This document shows, in pieces, positions 1 through 12,807 of a stretch of 64,000 nucleotides of DNA. The notes beneath the pieces are model-generated. The model worked only from the letters and a program-made list of their open reading frames with translations, did no database searches and was not told the origin of the DNA. This DNA is from Tetrahymena elliotti 4EA (taxonomy: Eukaryota; Ciliophora; Oligohymenophorea; Hymenostomatida; Tetrahymenidae). The stretch spans positions 112,842 through 176,841 of the forward strand of contig JH720325.1 in NCBI GenBank assembly GCA_000231825.2, given 5' to 3'. Position 1 is the first letter of the stretch; the number at the start of each line of letters is the position of its first letter. The position numbers were made by a program, and so were the translations under genes.

Positions 1-556
1 TTATATCAAGTAAACAAACTGAAAATAGTCAGCCATTACTTATAAATTAATGTATTCATTCATTTATTGATTCATTCAAAAATGCATAATTAATATTGAA
101 ACACTATTTTTACTAAAGGCCAAGATTCAAAGTTAAGAGATTAGAGCATTTTGATAATTCAGATCCTAATTTTTAGGTCCCCATATCATCAATCTTATTC
201 AAACTTTTAAAAATAAAAATTGAATAAACAATCATTTCAAACAAAAAAAACATAAAAATGGGAACTTAGTAAACCAAAATTTAAAGGAATTCATAAATAA
301 AATTGATGTTTTTTCAAAATGTGAGATACATTTTGAATAGTATTTTTACAAGAAAGTAAAAATCTAAATTTATTCATTTGATTATTTTAAAGAAAAGTTA
401 GTAATTTTACCTCAATTCAATGTGAAGTTATGAGTAAGAATTTAACTTAGAGCTTAGTAACTTTAAATAAATAAAAATTAAAGTATATCTATATATCTAC
501 AGAAATTGAATTACTTCAGCAAGATTTGTAAAATATTTTTTATTTTGTGTTAACAT
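1..556 (-). CDS. LRR family protein, 5' end only (paralogue 1)
   Basis: This is the start of a ribonuclease-inhibitor-type leucine-rich-repeat protein whose 3' part lies beyond the window. Exon 1 is 411-556 (146 nt); the ATG at 556 opens MLTQNKKYFTNLAEVIQF, and the exon ends in a cap-like LSSKLNSYSQLHIEL segment. Exon 2 is 114-203 (90 nt), one LRR with the core DDMGTQKLGSELSKCSNL. Introns are phase 2 with GTAAAA donors and AAAAG acceptors. Exon 1 has the same length and pattern as exon 1 of the paralogues at 19138-19283, 39397-39542 and 43567-43712, which supports the start. Such LRRs usually bind proteins; the partner is unknown. Positions 1-113 look like intron. Confidence 0.75.
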
Positions 557-1851
557 TTATTTATTTATAAATATTTGTTTAGATATTAAATTGATAATTA
601 ATTAGTAATTAATATAAAAAATTAGATGAATTTTTTCAAAAAAATCTTTAGCAAACTTGATCACAAAATGAATTAATCTGATTATTTGTAATGAGATTCA
701 GAGACTACCACTGATTTGCAAACAAATTAGAAAGAACCAAATATTTTAAATTAAAAAATTCAAAACAAAATAAGGTAGATCAGAGCACAAGTTATATTTG
801 TAAATTTGTAAATCTTAAAAGAAGTTAAATTAAAATTAAATAAAGAAATAACAGTTTATAAAAATACAGATTATAAATTCCTTTTTTTATTTACTACTAT
901 TATAAAACTTTAATTCTTGAAAGAAAAATTAATTAACAGGTAACAAAAAATTTTATCATATAAGGTTACACTTTTCCAAAAAAATTATTTTAAAAAATCA
1001 CCTTAACTTTGAGTAACTATGGTAGCTATTATTAAGAGTGATTAATTAGATTGAAATTTTAAACTTAAGCTTTATCCAAATGTTGATATCTATTTTTGAT
1101 CTTTAATTTGATTAGATATTTTTTAAATTTTGAGATAATGCTGTAATTAACAATTTTCCTGCAATTTTTAAAAGATTAATAATTTTATATTTTATTAATT
1201 AAATATTAATTAAACCAAAAAATAAAATATTCCACAAACACAAAATTTTTTTATCAAAATTTGTCATTCTGCCAATTTTTTTAAGAATAAATCAATATTT
1301 GTTTGACCTCTATCAAATGATAATTAAATTATTGATTGAATAAAATTAATATAAAATCTTTTAAAAATGACAATTAATGGTTTTCAACAAAAATAATCTC
1401 AAATAATTTTTGAATCATTTTAATGATTTTTGGTTTCACTTTTTCATTTTTTTTCAAAATTAACAATAAATTAAAAAAACTTTAATTCTGATAAAGGAAA
1501 ATATTTTAAACATTGCTAAAAATCCAGTTTTTTTATTTTATATATCATTTTTGATTTCTAAACTAAAAAGAAGAAAATTTTAATTAATAATATTCATGAT
1601 TTTTAACGTTACTTTTTTTGTTTGTTAAATATGAACTTAAAAAATGGATTTTTAATAAATTTGCAAGCCATTTTGCTTTACTGAACACAAATAAACGATT
1701 AATTTATTTATGAAAAAAAAATGTATTTAGAGTTTGTTTTACTATTTTTAAAAAAGTATGAATCAAAGCTGGAAGGCCAAAAAAACAAATTAAAAAATAA
1801 CATTTAAAAGTTTTAGATTAAAATGGAAATGTTTTAATTCAGTGAAAAATT
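557..1851. other. intergenic, AT-rich
   Basis: About 1.3 kb between the 5' end of the LRR gene and the 3' end of the next minus-strand gene. I see only homopolymer-rich AT sequence. The stretch next to the LRR start, about 557-760, is conserved with sequence upstream of the paralogue at 43713-43930, so it probably carries the shared promoter or 5' UTR. Confidence 0.6.
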
Positions 1852-3531
1852 TCAGATATATAAATCCCAGTATAAGTACTTAATTAATGAAAGGTCACCC
1901 AATATTACCTTTATTGGTAGACTAATTATTTCTTTAAAGATATGAATTTTGTATATTTCTGAATTTTTTTAATTGAAAAAATTGGACAAGAGTTCGCTGT
2001 ATTTAAATAGTTCAAAATTTTCTTCTGAGGCAAAAGAAAAACTATATTCAGATTCATAATCTTCATCCACATTTTTCATACTTTCATTTATAATTTCATC
2101 ATAATATGTATTCTAATTCTTAGGAGGACTATTTGGGATTATAAATTCGTTTTAAGAAATTCTATTGTTTAATAAATTCTATTTGAAAATTGTGAGAAGC
2201 CTTTCATTTGAAATTTTATTTTCTTCAATTAGTTTTTGATATTTCTTGTAACCTTTGGAAATAGTAAAAGGATCAAAATAATTGGTTATTTCACTTTCGA
2301 CATCAAAAACATCAATTGAAGTTTTTTTGAAGGATTTGGCTAAATAGTTATTTTCATTAATATCAGCAAAGCAATGAGTTAAATAGGGTAGAGTCATTAA
2401 ATCATTGTAAATTTGCTTAAATTCAGATTAATCAAAGTCTTCAAATGATTTTAAGCTAAACTCTAAATAAAATTACATCAGCTATTTGCATTCCCTTGCA
2501 TTTTGTGTCAAAGTTTTTATCTATTGAATCTCAGTAATCATATTTATAAACATTTTTAATATTTCTAATTTCTGCAAGTATTTTATTTAATCAAAAAATT
2601 AGAATGATGGTACAACATTTTAAACTTCTAAATTTTCCTCACTACTCATTTATTAAATAATAAAAAACCATAAATCTATTGTTTTCAAAGTATCTTTGTT
2701 ATTATTTAATATTCCCATTAATTGTTCATCTATTTCTTTCACGAAGCTTTAAATTTCTTTTTAAAAAATAAATGTCTCTAATTTTTTAAATTCTTTCAAA
2801 GAAGAAATTAGTTTAATTTAATCCTAGCCAAAGATAGTCCCCATCATCAAAAGCCTCAAATGTTTCAGAGAATTACATATAGGTTTTCCTTTGAGTACCA
2901 ACTAGAAATCAAATTCTTCTTCATTTTTTTAGGTTTAATTATTTAAATCAAGATGAAATGACTCTAATATATCTAATTGACTTATACCCACCCATATTTT
3001 TTATAAAAAAGTATCATCATAAGGGCAACGACGACGATAACATATAAGTAAGTGCTTTAAATTCTTAAGTACTGTTATATAATAAGCTAAATCACTGGCA
3101 TTTTGTCTCGCAATCAAGCATTAATTTAAATATATTGATAATTTATTGAAGTTTGCTAAACATTACAAATTTTCTACAAATAAAATTTTAAAGAAATCAT
3201 GTTCGATTATTACATTATCTTCAAATTTTAGATTTAATTCACACAAATTTTTCAAATTTTTTAACTCTAATTGAAGGTATATTGGGATTTCAACACTACA
3301 AATCAAAAAAAGCTATTTGAGAGAACTAAAATTGGTAATATTTAGTTATTTTTTCAATTAAACATTGTTTAAATAAAGGCTTTAAATATTCTGATAAACC
3401 TCAAGAAATAAATTCCATTCTTCTTCACTAGGTTAATTAAAAATTATCCTTTCAATTTATTATTTGTCTTGCTTATTAAATTCAGTTTGTAATTTAAAAA
3501 TTGCTTTTAAAATTTGACTTTTCGAGACCAT
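1852..3531 (-). CDS. diverged LRR-like protein, 559 aa
   Basis: A single uninterrupted frame of 560 codons in the ciliate code, from ATG (3531) to TGA (1852-1854), with many TAA/TAG codons read as Gln. The protein opens MVSKSQILKAIFKLQTEF. It has irregular leucine-spaced stretches such as NVQLKKQLNITNFSSLKQL and LKNLKHLLICYRR, as in the diverged LRR or F-box-like proteins common in ciliates, but I see no clean repeat register. The middle is helical and charged; the C-terminal third has an acidic stretch (DEDYESEYS) followed by a hydrophobic tail. No signal peptide or membrane segment. The start is the first Met after the AT-rich upstream region. The assignment to an LRR-like fold is inference. 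Confidence 0.8.
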
Positions 3532-3572
3532 TTAATTGATTTAGTTATTTATATTTAATAAATCTACTTATT

Positions 3573-3657
3573 AATTCAGATATAATTTGATTGATTATTT
3601 TCTTAATAGAAAGTAATCAGATATTATTTGATTAATTATTTTCTTAATAGAAACTAA
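3573..3657. repeat. two-copy tandem repeat, about 41 bp, upstream of the 1852-3531 gene
   Basis: Two adjacent near-identical copies share the core TTGATT(G/A)ATTATTTTCTTAA, at about 3573-3614 and 3616-3657. They lie 40-130 bp upstream of the minus-strand ATG at 3531, in its likely promoter or 5' UTR. A recent local duplication is the simplest reading. Confidence 0.7.
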
Positions 3658-4833
3658 TATAGAAAGATATTTTAAGATTTTATTGGTATATATTCTTTGT
3701 ATTTCTTTGGACTATTTTGAGATAATATCTTACTTTTCAAAGACAGAGAAAATTTTCACAATTTCCTAATTTGGAATTTCTTTTTAAAAAGATTTCTTAT
3801 TATCAATAAAATAGGTTTTTCAATCAGCTTAAAAAAATTATATAAAATTAATTTAGATAAAAATTAAAATTTATTTTAGTTCTTTAATTACTCATAATGT
3901 AACTTTGAAAATATCTATTTATTTAAACCAAAAAAATAAAGAACACATAACTTATTTTTTTTCAAAAATTTTATCATCAAATAGTTTATTTCTATATGAT
4001 CCGTTAGCGTAAAAATAGAAGTATTTATTTTTCTATATCCTAAATATATTTTTATATGATCTATTGACTTCAAAATATAAATAAGATTTTTTTATGATCT
4101 CATAAATTAAAAATAAAAGAAAAAATATATTTTTATAGGCTTAAAATATATTATGAAATAATAAACTGACTGATATTTAATTCAAAGAAAAACTTAATTT
4201 TGGTTCAAATATTTAAGAAAATAAAAATTCCATTTTGATATTTTCAACAATTTATTTCATTCAGTCCTTCACTTTTATTCATATAACTCATCTTAAAATG
4301 AAAAAAAAAACACAGATTTTCATGCAAGCTTAGAAATTACTAATTTCAAGCTTTGAGGCAATAACAGCCAAGTATTTTAAAAAGCAACCTCCTAATTAAA
4401 TTAAAACAGAAAATAAGGTTTTGTCCAAGACGATCAAACATTTATTTAAGTTAGAGAGGTAATATCTGAAAAAAATTTAATATTATTTTACTCACCAAAC
4501 TTACAAGAAATAATTTAATGAATTTTTTAGCAGTTGATAAATTAAGATATGAATAAACGTTATTATTTAAAAATAATAGAATAGTTTTTAAATTTTTAAC
4601 ACTTAAAAGAATAAATCAGCAAATAAAATTATTATTTAATATTTAGTCAATAAACCATTTAAATTTTTGACATATTTATTAATTAGTTTTATGAAACATT
4701 TTATTTTTTTTAAACTAAAAAAATAATAAAAAAATAAATAAATTGAATAGAAATTGATAGAGATTTAGAATTATTTTAAACAAACTGAAATAAATAAACA
4801 ATTTTGAATTGAAAGTAATTGAAAATGAATTTA
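3658..4833. other. intergenic, AT-rich
   Basis: No coding signal recognised. It lies between the 5' end of the gene ending at 3531 and the 3' end of the gene starting at 7134. Short ATATGATC-type motifs recur around 3995-4100, without clear periodicity. Confidence 0.55.
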
Positions 4834-7134
4834 TCAGAATAGATTTTTAGGAAGAAATTGAATATTTTTTTCATTTTATCTACTTTGGTTTTGGGCTAAT
4901 TAATTTAATTAGATTTGTTAGTTTTCTTTCTATTTTAACAAAATTAAATCTTTTGATAGCTTGTTATTTATTGGTGTATTTGGGATAATTTCAACTTATC
5001 TTTAATCTTAATTCATATTTTGCACAACTATTTTTGTTCTTCTTCTTTCTATGCTGTTATTTCTGTAATTTAAATTGACTCTCTATGGTGCTTTTTCATA
5101 TTCATTGATTTAAGTTTATGAGTCTGTAGAGATAATTTTATTTATTTTTTATGAAGAAGGAAAATTTAAAGAAACTTAATGATTGTAGTCATTATTATAT
5201 TTTGTTGTTTGGGTTATTTATGAAACTGGAGATTATTATTTACAAAGAGCATTTTCAAGCTCAAAATTCATTTACTTTACTTAATTTAATTTTTAAATAT
5301 TCATTTTTGGTCTGCTTTTTAATGGAGCAGAGTGGGCTTCTTTCTGGTTGAAGAAATCTTCAACTTTGCATTAACTTTGTTAAAACCTCTTGCTTGATAT
5401 GTTAATATCAACTAGCTTACTATTTGAGTTCAATGCAGAATTATTTTCTAATTGTATTGAATTTGAGTAGTTGCTTTGATCTAACATTTAGGACTAGTTT
5501 TTATAAGTAGAATTTTAAAAAAGAGAGCCTATATTAGAATTTTAGTTCATGATTTAGTTATTAATCATTCTTTATTTTTTCAAAGACTTATAAGCACCCT
5601 AGGCACTTCTTGTAGATAAATCTATAATTTTATTAGGGGAATTTTGTTAAGATATTTTTGATAAGATAATTTATTTTAGGTTATTTGTTGAGTTGCAGTT
5701 TTCTTCTTCTAAATTGATTGAATCAAGCATGGATGTATTAATCCCATAATTATTTGAAATGTTATTCAAGTAGCTAGGAGTAACTTAAATTGTAGGAGGT
5801 TCAATAACACTTTATTTCTTTGAAATTCTAAATTTTATCCCATTACTTTTAGTCTTTGTAGGTGAAGAACTTAAATAATTTCTACCTTATCTCTCAATAT
5901 GATCAATAAGTTTTTTTGTTTCTGTAGGAGTTAGTCTATATTGTTTTGATTTGATTGGTGTATTTTAAGCAGAGTTTTAATATGATAAATTCTAAAAACC
6001 ATTTTATTACTAATTAGATGGTGTTACTCTGTTTAATTGTGATGCAATTCTTGGTGTTAGATTTGTTTTGCTGCTATTATGATTACTGTCTATTTAAAGC
6101 ATCTAACTTTGTTATTCTAAATAATTCTTATAAAGTTCTCTTTGTTTTTATGTTTCAAGATTGTCTCTAACCCTTAATTGTTCATGAAATTACTTCGTTC
6201 TTACTTATTACTCTGAGTTCTCTTTCAATTTCCCATATTCCTAATAGTTTTTATTTATTAATTCTACTGGAATGAATTCATGAGTTTAGATAGGAAGCTA
6301 TTTCGATTAAGTCTTTTAAAGAAGAAGGCTGTTTCTTCTTATTTCAGTTATCTTTTTAAAAGCATCAACTGTTTTGTCATTTTAATCTATGTATTATTGT
6401 ATCTTTTCCTAAATCATATCTATCTTAATCTTAATTTAGTTATTTCCTTAACCCATTTTAGGAGAATTCACTTAATTTTGAGTTGATTATATTTATTGCT
6501 GTTGTTGCTGAGAAGGAATTACATAAGAAATAGGTGATTGTCTTGATAAATTGAAAGGAGTAAACACTGAAGCATTTCTTTGACTGACTTAATCAAACAA
6601 ATTTAACTTCATTTAATCTTAATTTTTAGGAGAATTAAGTATATGAAGCTTTTTATTGACTTTGTTAATTACTCTTGCTTGTCTTTTTTTGCCAATAATT
6701 TGAAGGATATCTTCATCATCTTCAGAATTTAATCCATAAAGTTATTCTTCCTCCATGTGCTATCTGTGATTCATACTATTTTAAATTTCTTTACTCCCAT
6801 TTTCACTAATTTTATCATTTAACTATTACTAATCTCTATCAAAGCTCCTCTACATTCTACTTCTAAAATTCTTTTTGTTTTCCTAAATTTGTAAAGAATT
6901 CTTTCTCATAAAACTTTCAGCTTGGTCTATGGCTTCAGTTCCTTATAAACATTTAATCTTTTTATAGTATTCTCTTGGGCTATTTTCATTTTAAGCTGAT
7001 AATACTCTAGTATTTCTCCCATTTTTATTTTACGCTCTCTTTTTCTAATTTTTTGTTTAAAGTAGCTTATTCTCTTAGCTAAATTCATCAGAAGTTTCAT
7101 TCCAGCCTCCTAAACCATTTGCTGCTTAAGACAT
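4834..7134 (-). CDS. Gln/Asn/Ser-rich disordered protein, 766 aa
   Basis: One frame of 767 codons from ATG (7134) to TGA (4834-4836), open only if TAA and TAG are glutamine. The protein starts MSQAANGLGGWNETSDEFS. It is dominated by Gln, Asn, Ser and Lys, with poly-Gln patches such as SQQQQQQIQ and an acidic LNSEDDEDI segment near residue 160. A middle part rich in Glu, Gln, Arg and Lys (EYGKLKENSEQQVRTKQF) could form coiled coil. No signal peptide, membrane segment or catalytic motif is visible. SP- and TP-containing stretches suggest phosphorylation sites, which is inference. I do not recognise a family; a scaffold or nuclear regulatory role would be a guess. Confidence 0.8.
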
Positions 7135-10100
7135 CCTAGAATTTAAGTGAATTTAGTTTATTAACTAAGTCGAATTTATATTTTATTAATCATTATTCAG
7201 TATTTCATTTATTTCTTATTCCTAATCAATTTCCAATAAAAAACTCTTTGCCTAATTTTCCAGCCTCTATCGGCTCATTTATTGGAAAGTATGAATATTC
7301 GATCTAAACTATCCTCTATAAAATATAAAAATTATAAAATTTGATTGTAAGTGTGTCTGTGATATTAATGCAAAAAATTGAAATGATTGATTGATTGATA
7401 AATTATAAAATTCAACCAAAAAAAATTAATTGATTAATTAATTATTTAATTATTTGTGTTTTACAGTGCGCTTTTTTTTGTAAATTGATTAAAAGTAATT
7501 GATCATTCTTCAAAACTAACAGTTGATAGAATTACTTATCTAATCAATATCTTAATATTTGCTATTATCTTATCCATTATGAAAATCTATCAAAATAAGG
7601 TTGCCAAGAAAATACACCAACGATTATAATCAATTAAATGAATGATAATTGATGAAATAAATTTTCACTTCATATGCAGGATTTTCGAAAAAGCTAACAT
7701 TTTTCAGAAATAAAATACCATTCATTACGTATTCAATCTAATTTAAATAAAAATAATCTCTGATTGATAACCAAAAACTACATATTTCTAAAAAGAAATT
7801 TATAATAATTAAATTTTAACTAAAATAAAATAAATTAATAAAAATTGATTCTAAAATACTTATTGTAAATCTTTTGTCAAAATAGATCTTATTTCAAAAA
7901 ATTCCTTTTATTTATTAACTTAATCTAAAAGAAAAATTTTAATTTTATTATGAATTAGACTTTCCTTAAATAATGGCAAAAAACATTTTAAATGGAGGTT
8001 AATATCAGTCAAAATTTGAAATAAACACAAAGAATAAACTATTTATTGTATCTTCTTTTCTTTATGCATTAACATGTGCTGGATCACTAAAATTTACAAA
8101 AACAGTTTTAGTAAAAGATATAAAAACAATAAAATTATTTGATTAAGAATGAGGGAAAATACTCTTATTTTTTATAATAATAAGAGTTTCAAAGTCAAAA
8201 TTATAATATTCTAAATAAAATAAAAATTTTTATCTTATTGTTTCAATTTAATTTATTTTAGTTTTCTCAGAGGTTTTATTTTATAGATTATCTGTTTGAT
8301 TGCTTAAATTTAATTAATTTTTACATTTTATTATTTCACTACAAATCCATTTAAAATTAATTTTGAAATAATACAATAATAATAGAATATTTTTAAATAA
8401 TAAATAAATTCAAATTATTAAAGTAGATCTGTTTGTCCTATCAACATATAACATAATAATAACAAAATATCTTTAAAAAAATCATCTTGTTATAGAAATT
8501 TTAGAGCAGAACTTTTGTATCACTAAGAAAAAATATTGGTACTTCTTTTGAAATCTTCAAAACAAAAATGAAATTATATTTATTGAAATATAATTTTAAT
8601 ATTATTTCAAGTTAAAGTCTTATTTCAGCCAAATTTCAACTACAAAAAACCAAATTGTAGTTAAAATAAATAATAAACTAAATATTCAAAAATAAATAGA
8701 CTTTCATCTCTCTTTCTAATTACTGCAATAAAAATCACTTTATTTTTTGAACACATTTAAAGTTGCTAAATATTAAATGTTTTATATGATTGAAATTTTT
8801 TAGTTTAATTTACACAAATTGGTTCTATTGATATGATTTTTAGTATTTAATATAAATGCAATTCAAGGATATTTTTATATTGATCTGTAAATTTAATAAA
8901 AAATAAATCAAATGTAAATTTTATGATTAAAGTTTTTTCTTTAGTAACACAAAAAATACATAATATTGGTTACATTTAATTATTTTTCACATTTTTATTA
9001 AATCAAATTAAGGCTATTCTTTGATAAATATAAATCAAATTTAGATCGTTCTAATTAATGACATTTATAATTTTAACACAGTAACCATTCATTCTTTTTA
9101 GAAAAGATGAAGAAAAATATTTTAAAAAGAAAATTAGATTATTTAAATAATTTGTAAAAAATAAGATATTAAAGAATACATTACTATTAAAGAATTACAT
9201 AAATGCAGTTTTTCAAAAAAAATCCATATTTTATCTCAAACAAAATTGTAATTTGGTCTCAAAAAAAATATCTGAACTAATTAAACAATTTAGGAGGTGG
9301 GATTTTTTTGGTGACTTTAAATAAAATTGGTTTAATTACTATAAAATTTATTATACTTAATCAAAAAAGATATTTTGTAAATCAAAGCCTCTAATTATTT
9401 TATAATTTCTTCTAAATTGATTTTTTTTAAAAGCCAGCAAAAAATATTTTTTTCAAGAATTATTTGATTAGATAAATTCATTTTTCAAATTTAGTTAAAA
9501 CGATTTATGTTGGGTTGATTAGATTCTATTTAAACTAAATTATAAATTTGGATGAGAACAATCAAAAATTAATTAATAAAAGTGATATTTTGATTATGAA
9601 ATAGAGGCAATCAATTAATGATTGATTATGATTTGATATGAGATTGTGCTAATATATCCAATTATACCTACTCTTCTAATAAGCAAATGAGTACACACTA
9701 TAAAAAAATATTAATTAAAAATTCACTTTACATTATTAGATTTTTAAAGTCATTCAAGTTTAAAACTAAAGATAATCAAAAAATAAACAATTTTTTGTTT
9801 GATTTTCACTCAAATAACATAAATAAATGGAATTTATTTTTTTTATTATTCAAAAAATTTTTAAATCAAATAAATCACACTCTAATATCTTTATAGTTTC
9901 TTTACATGGTAAAATGATTATCAAAGATAAAAAGAGGATTAGCTAGTTAGTGATTCAATAAGAGGAACAAATGCTACATGTTACCAAAGCATAAAAGATC
10001 ATTTATTTTATACTTTTAATAACGCATTTGAAAAGTTAATTAATTGACGCACTATTATTGGATTAATTGATGAAATTTTTTAATTAAAATAATAGTCTTA

Positions 10101-10312
10101 TCTTTAAATTAAAATTAAACACACTATTTAATTTATATTTTTGATCCTTTAGTAAACTCAATAATTATTAGCTGCTTACTTGGTAGAGGAGGTCAAAAAA
10201 ATATCCTAGCCTATAGTTTAAATTCAAGATATTAACAATAAAAAATTTATTTAGAAAAAATTTATCAATCAAAAATTAAAAAGAGTATTTAGAAATATAA
10301 GCAAACAAATCA
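7135..10312. other. long intergenic region, 3.2 kb
   Basis: AT-rich sequence between the divergent starts at 7134 (-) and 10313 (+), so it contains both promoters. A 69-codon frame at 9687-9896 is rich in Lys, Asn, Phe and Ile and looks like chance AT sequence. I see no RNA gene, repeat array or mobile element. Confidence 0.5.
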
Positions 10313-11824
10313 ATGATAAGCTATTTTGCTTTAGCAGCTCTAGCAATAGTTCTTTACGTTTTATATGTATTTATTATTAATCCTTACTTGGAGTACAGAA
10401 AATACTTGAAATGGGGTAAAGGTTCTTTCTATCCTTTTGTTGGTGTTTTCTATGGTGCTGCCAAACGTGTTTAAAAATACAACGATGTTGATTACCACTT
10501 AAAGCATATGTATGATGATGGTACAGACCCTAAAATTTACATTGAAAACAATGCCACAAATATTGTCATCAAACTTTCTGATCCTGAATATATTAAGGAG
10601 TTTATTCAACTTGAAAACAAGGCTTATAAAAAGAACAACCTCCTAATAGACAACATCATCAGACTGGTTGGTTAAGGTACGATATTTTCTGAAGGTCCAC
10701 AATGGAAGAAAAACAGAGCTGTCCTTTCTGGTATCTTCCACTTTGAGCAACTGAGCAAGCGTGTCCCATCTTTAGAAAAAACTACTAAGGAAATATATTA
10801 AAGTTATATTGATCAAGAAAACATGAAAAATGTTGATGTAATTGAATTATTCTAGGAAATTACTGCCGAAGTAGTTATCCAAACTCTGTTTAGCAATATT
10901 TCTCGAGATAAATCTTTTTATGGTATGAGTTTGTCTTTAGCTCTATCTTATCTCATCAACTCTGTTGGTAAATAAGTTAGCACACCCTTCTACTTCTTTT
11001 TCCGTACCAAATTCTTTGAATGGGGACTCAGAGAATCTGACAGAAAGTTGAACAAATAGATAAAAGAATTCCGTTAATTGATTGGTGAAATCATCAATGA
11101 ACGTATCAAAGAAGAATAAGAATTAGAAAAACATGGTGAATAAACTACGAAGGAAGATCTTGTTTACTACCTTAAGAAGAATAATCTTCTAGGAGTTCTC
11201 TCACTTGATGAAATTATCAGCGAATTCTTGACTTTTTATGTAGCTGGTAAGGATTCAACTGGCCTTCTATGTGGTATGGTTATTTGGTATCTCACCTAAT
11301 ATCCTGAAATTAAAAAGAAACTCTAAGAAGAACTAGATGCAAACTCAGACAATAGTCCAAATGGTCTCCTTAAGCTTCCTTATCTTAATGGAGTTATCCA
11401 AGAAACTCAACGTCTCTACGGACCTGCTGGTTAATTATTCAATAGAGTTGCTCTTTATGATCACATGCTTAAAGATATTTCTATCAAAAAGGGAGCTGTA
11501 GTTAAGGCAGTACCTTGCTCAGTTCACAGACACCCTAAATACTTCAAAGATCCTCACTCCTTCAAGCCTGAAAGATGGTTTAACAAAAATACTGTTACTC
11601 CTTTTACTTTTATTCCCTTTAATGCTGGTCCCAGAAACTGTATCGGCTAACATCTTGCCTTGATAGAAGCTAGAATTATGATTAACTATTTCATGAAGAC
11701 TTTTGATTTCGAACTTGATTCCACATATGGTCAAATGGTCCTCCACTATGCATTCTTAATTGAACCTGCTAAAAAACTTAAAATAAACCTCAAGCTTAAA
11801 GAAAAGCCTTTAATCGAATCATGA
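10313..11824 (+). CDS. cytochrome P450 monooxygenase, 503 aa
   Basis: A haem-thiolate monooxygenase, probably anchored in the ER by an N-terminal hydrophobic helix (SYFALAALAIVLYVLYVFII). The diagnostic motifs are in order. The I-helix motif AGKDST is at residues 311-316. The K-helix ExxR is ETQR at 364-367. FKPERW follows. The haem loop FNAGPRNCIG carries the axial cysteine at about residue 443. Length is typical of eukaryotic microsomal P450s. The frame is intron-free and ends GAA TCA TGA. Substrate cannot be told from sequence; ciliate P450s form lineage-specific families, so a numbered subfamily would need alignment. Codon use is richer in C-ending codons than in neighbouring hypothetical genes, which suggests good expression. 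The next gene on the same strand begins about 1 kb downstream. Confidence 0.95.
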
Positions 11825-12807
11825 AATTTTTGATAAAATTTTTTATGAAAAGCAAGTATTTACTCATTCAGATACTAATTGAATCCTTTAGATAAAATAA
11901 AGGAAAAATAAATTCTAATAAATTTAGCATAAAAGTATAAAGTAAAAGCTTTTGCTTTAACTAAATATTTGGTTTCTCTATCTATCTTTTTATTATAAAT
12001 AATCACTTTTATGAGGTTAATTAATATATAGCAATAATTTATATTTTTTTATATCTGTAACTCAACATGCTCATTCATTCAATTAATTAATTGTTAAAAA
12101 TAAAAAAAATAAACCAAATAAATCAATCTCTTTAAAAAAATTAATTTCTTCTTTCCATCCATCAAAAATACAAAACTCGATTTTTTTGATTAAATCTAAC
12201 AAAATCAAAATTATTTACATTTTTTAATATGCTAACATGATTATCAAAGAAAACAAATTAAATGACCCCTCCCCTTTCTTTTTCATTTTTACTTTTTTTA
12301 TTTCTAAATCTAAAATAGTATGAAGAGGGAGTAAATATATATAACTTACTTACACAATAAATATTTAAATATTTTCAACTTAATTCCTGAATACTTTTTT
12401 TTAAAGATTATCCATTTAAAACACAAAAGAATTGAAGTTGATAATAAATATCTTATTTAGCTTAACAAGATACTCCTTCAGTAGAGTAATTAAAATAGTA
12501 GCATAAAAATACAAAATTTCAATAAGACCAATAAAAAATTTTAGATCATAATAATTTCATCAAATTTAATTTACAGTTTATCACTCAAGCAAAATATTAA
12601 ATAAAGTAAAAAGATTGAATAAGAGTATGTAAACATAAATAAGAAATAGATTGATATTGATGGTTATATTAGATATACAAATTTAATAATTTATAAAATC
12701 AAATTAATAAATAACTCCAAGCAAAAAAAGTAGGCAAATAAAAAAAATATAAATAATAAGTAAAATTTGTTGGTATTTTATACAGTAAATAGATAGAAAT
12801 AAACAAA
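11825..12807. other. intergenic between P450 and transporter genes
   Basis: Nearly 1 kb of AT-rich sequence. It should hold the 3' UTR of the P450 gene and the promoter of the downstream gene. A short C/T-rich patch (GACCCCTCCCC) at about 12264-12276 stands out against the AT background. No gene seen. Confidence 0.5.

Noticed and set aside
9687..9896. 69-codon plus-strand frame as a gene
   Set aside because: Lys/Asn/Phe/Ile low-complexity with no codon signature; typical chance frame in AT-rich spacer.
11519..11746. minus-strand frame within the P450 gene
   Set aside because: Antisense shadow of the haem-binding region; the plus-strand motifs are unambiguous.
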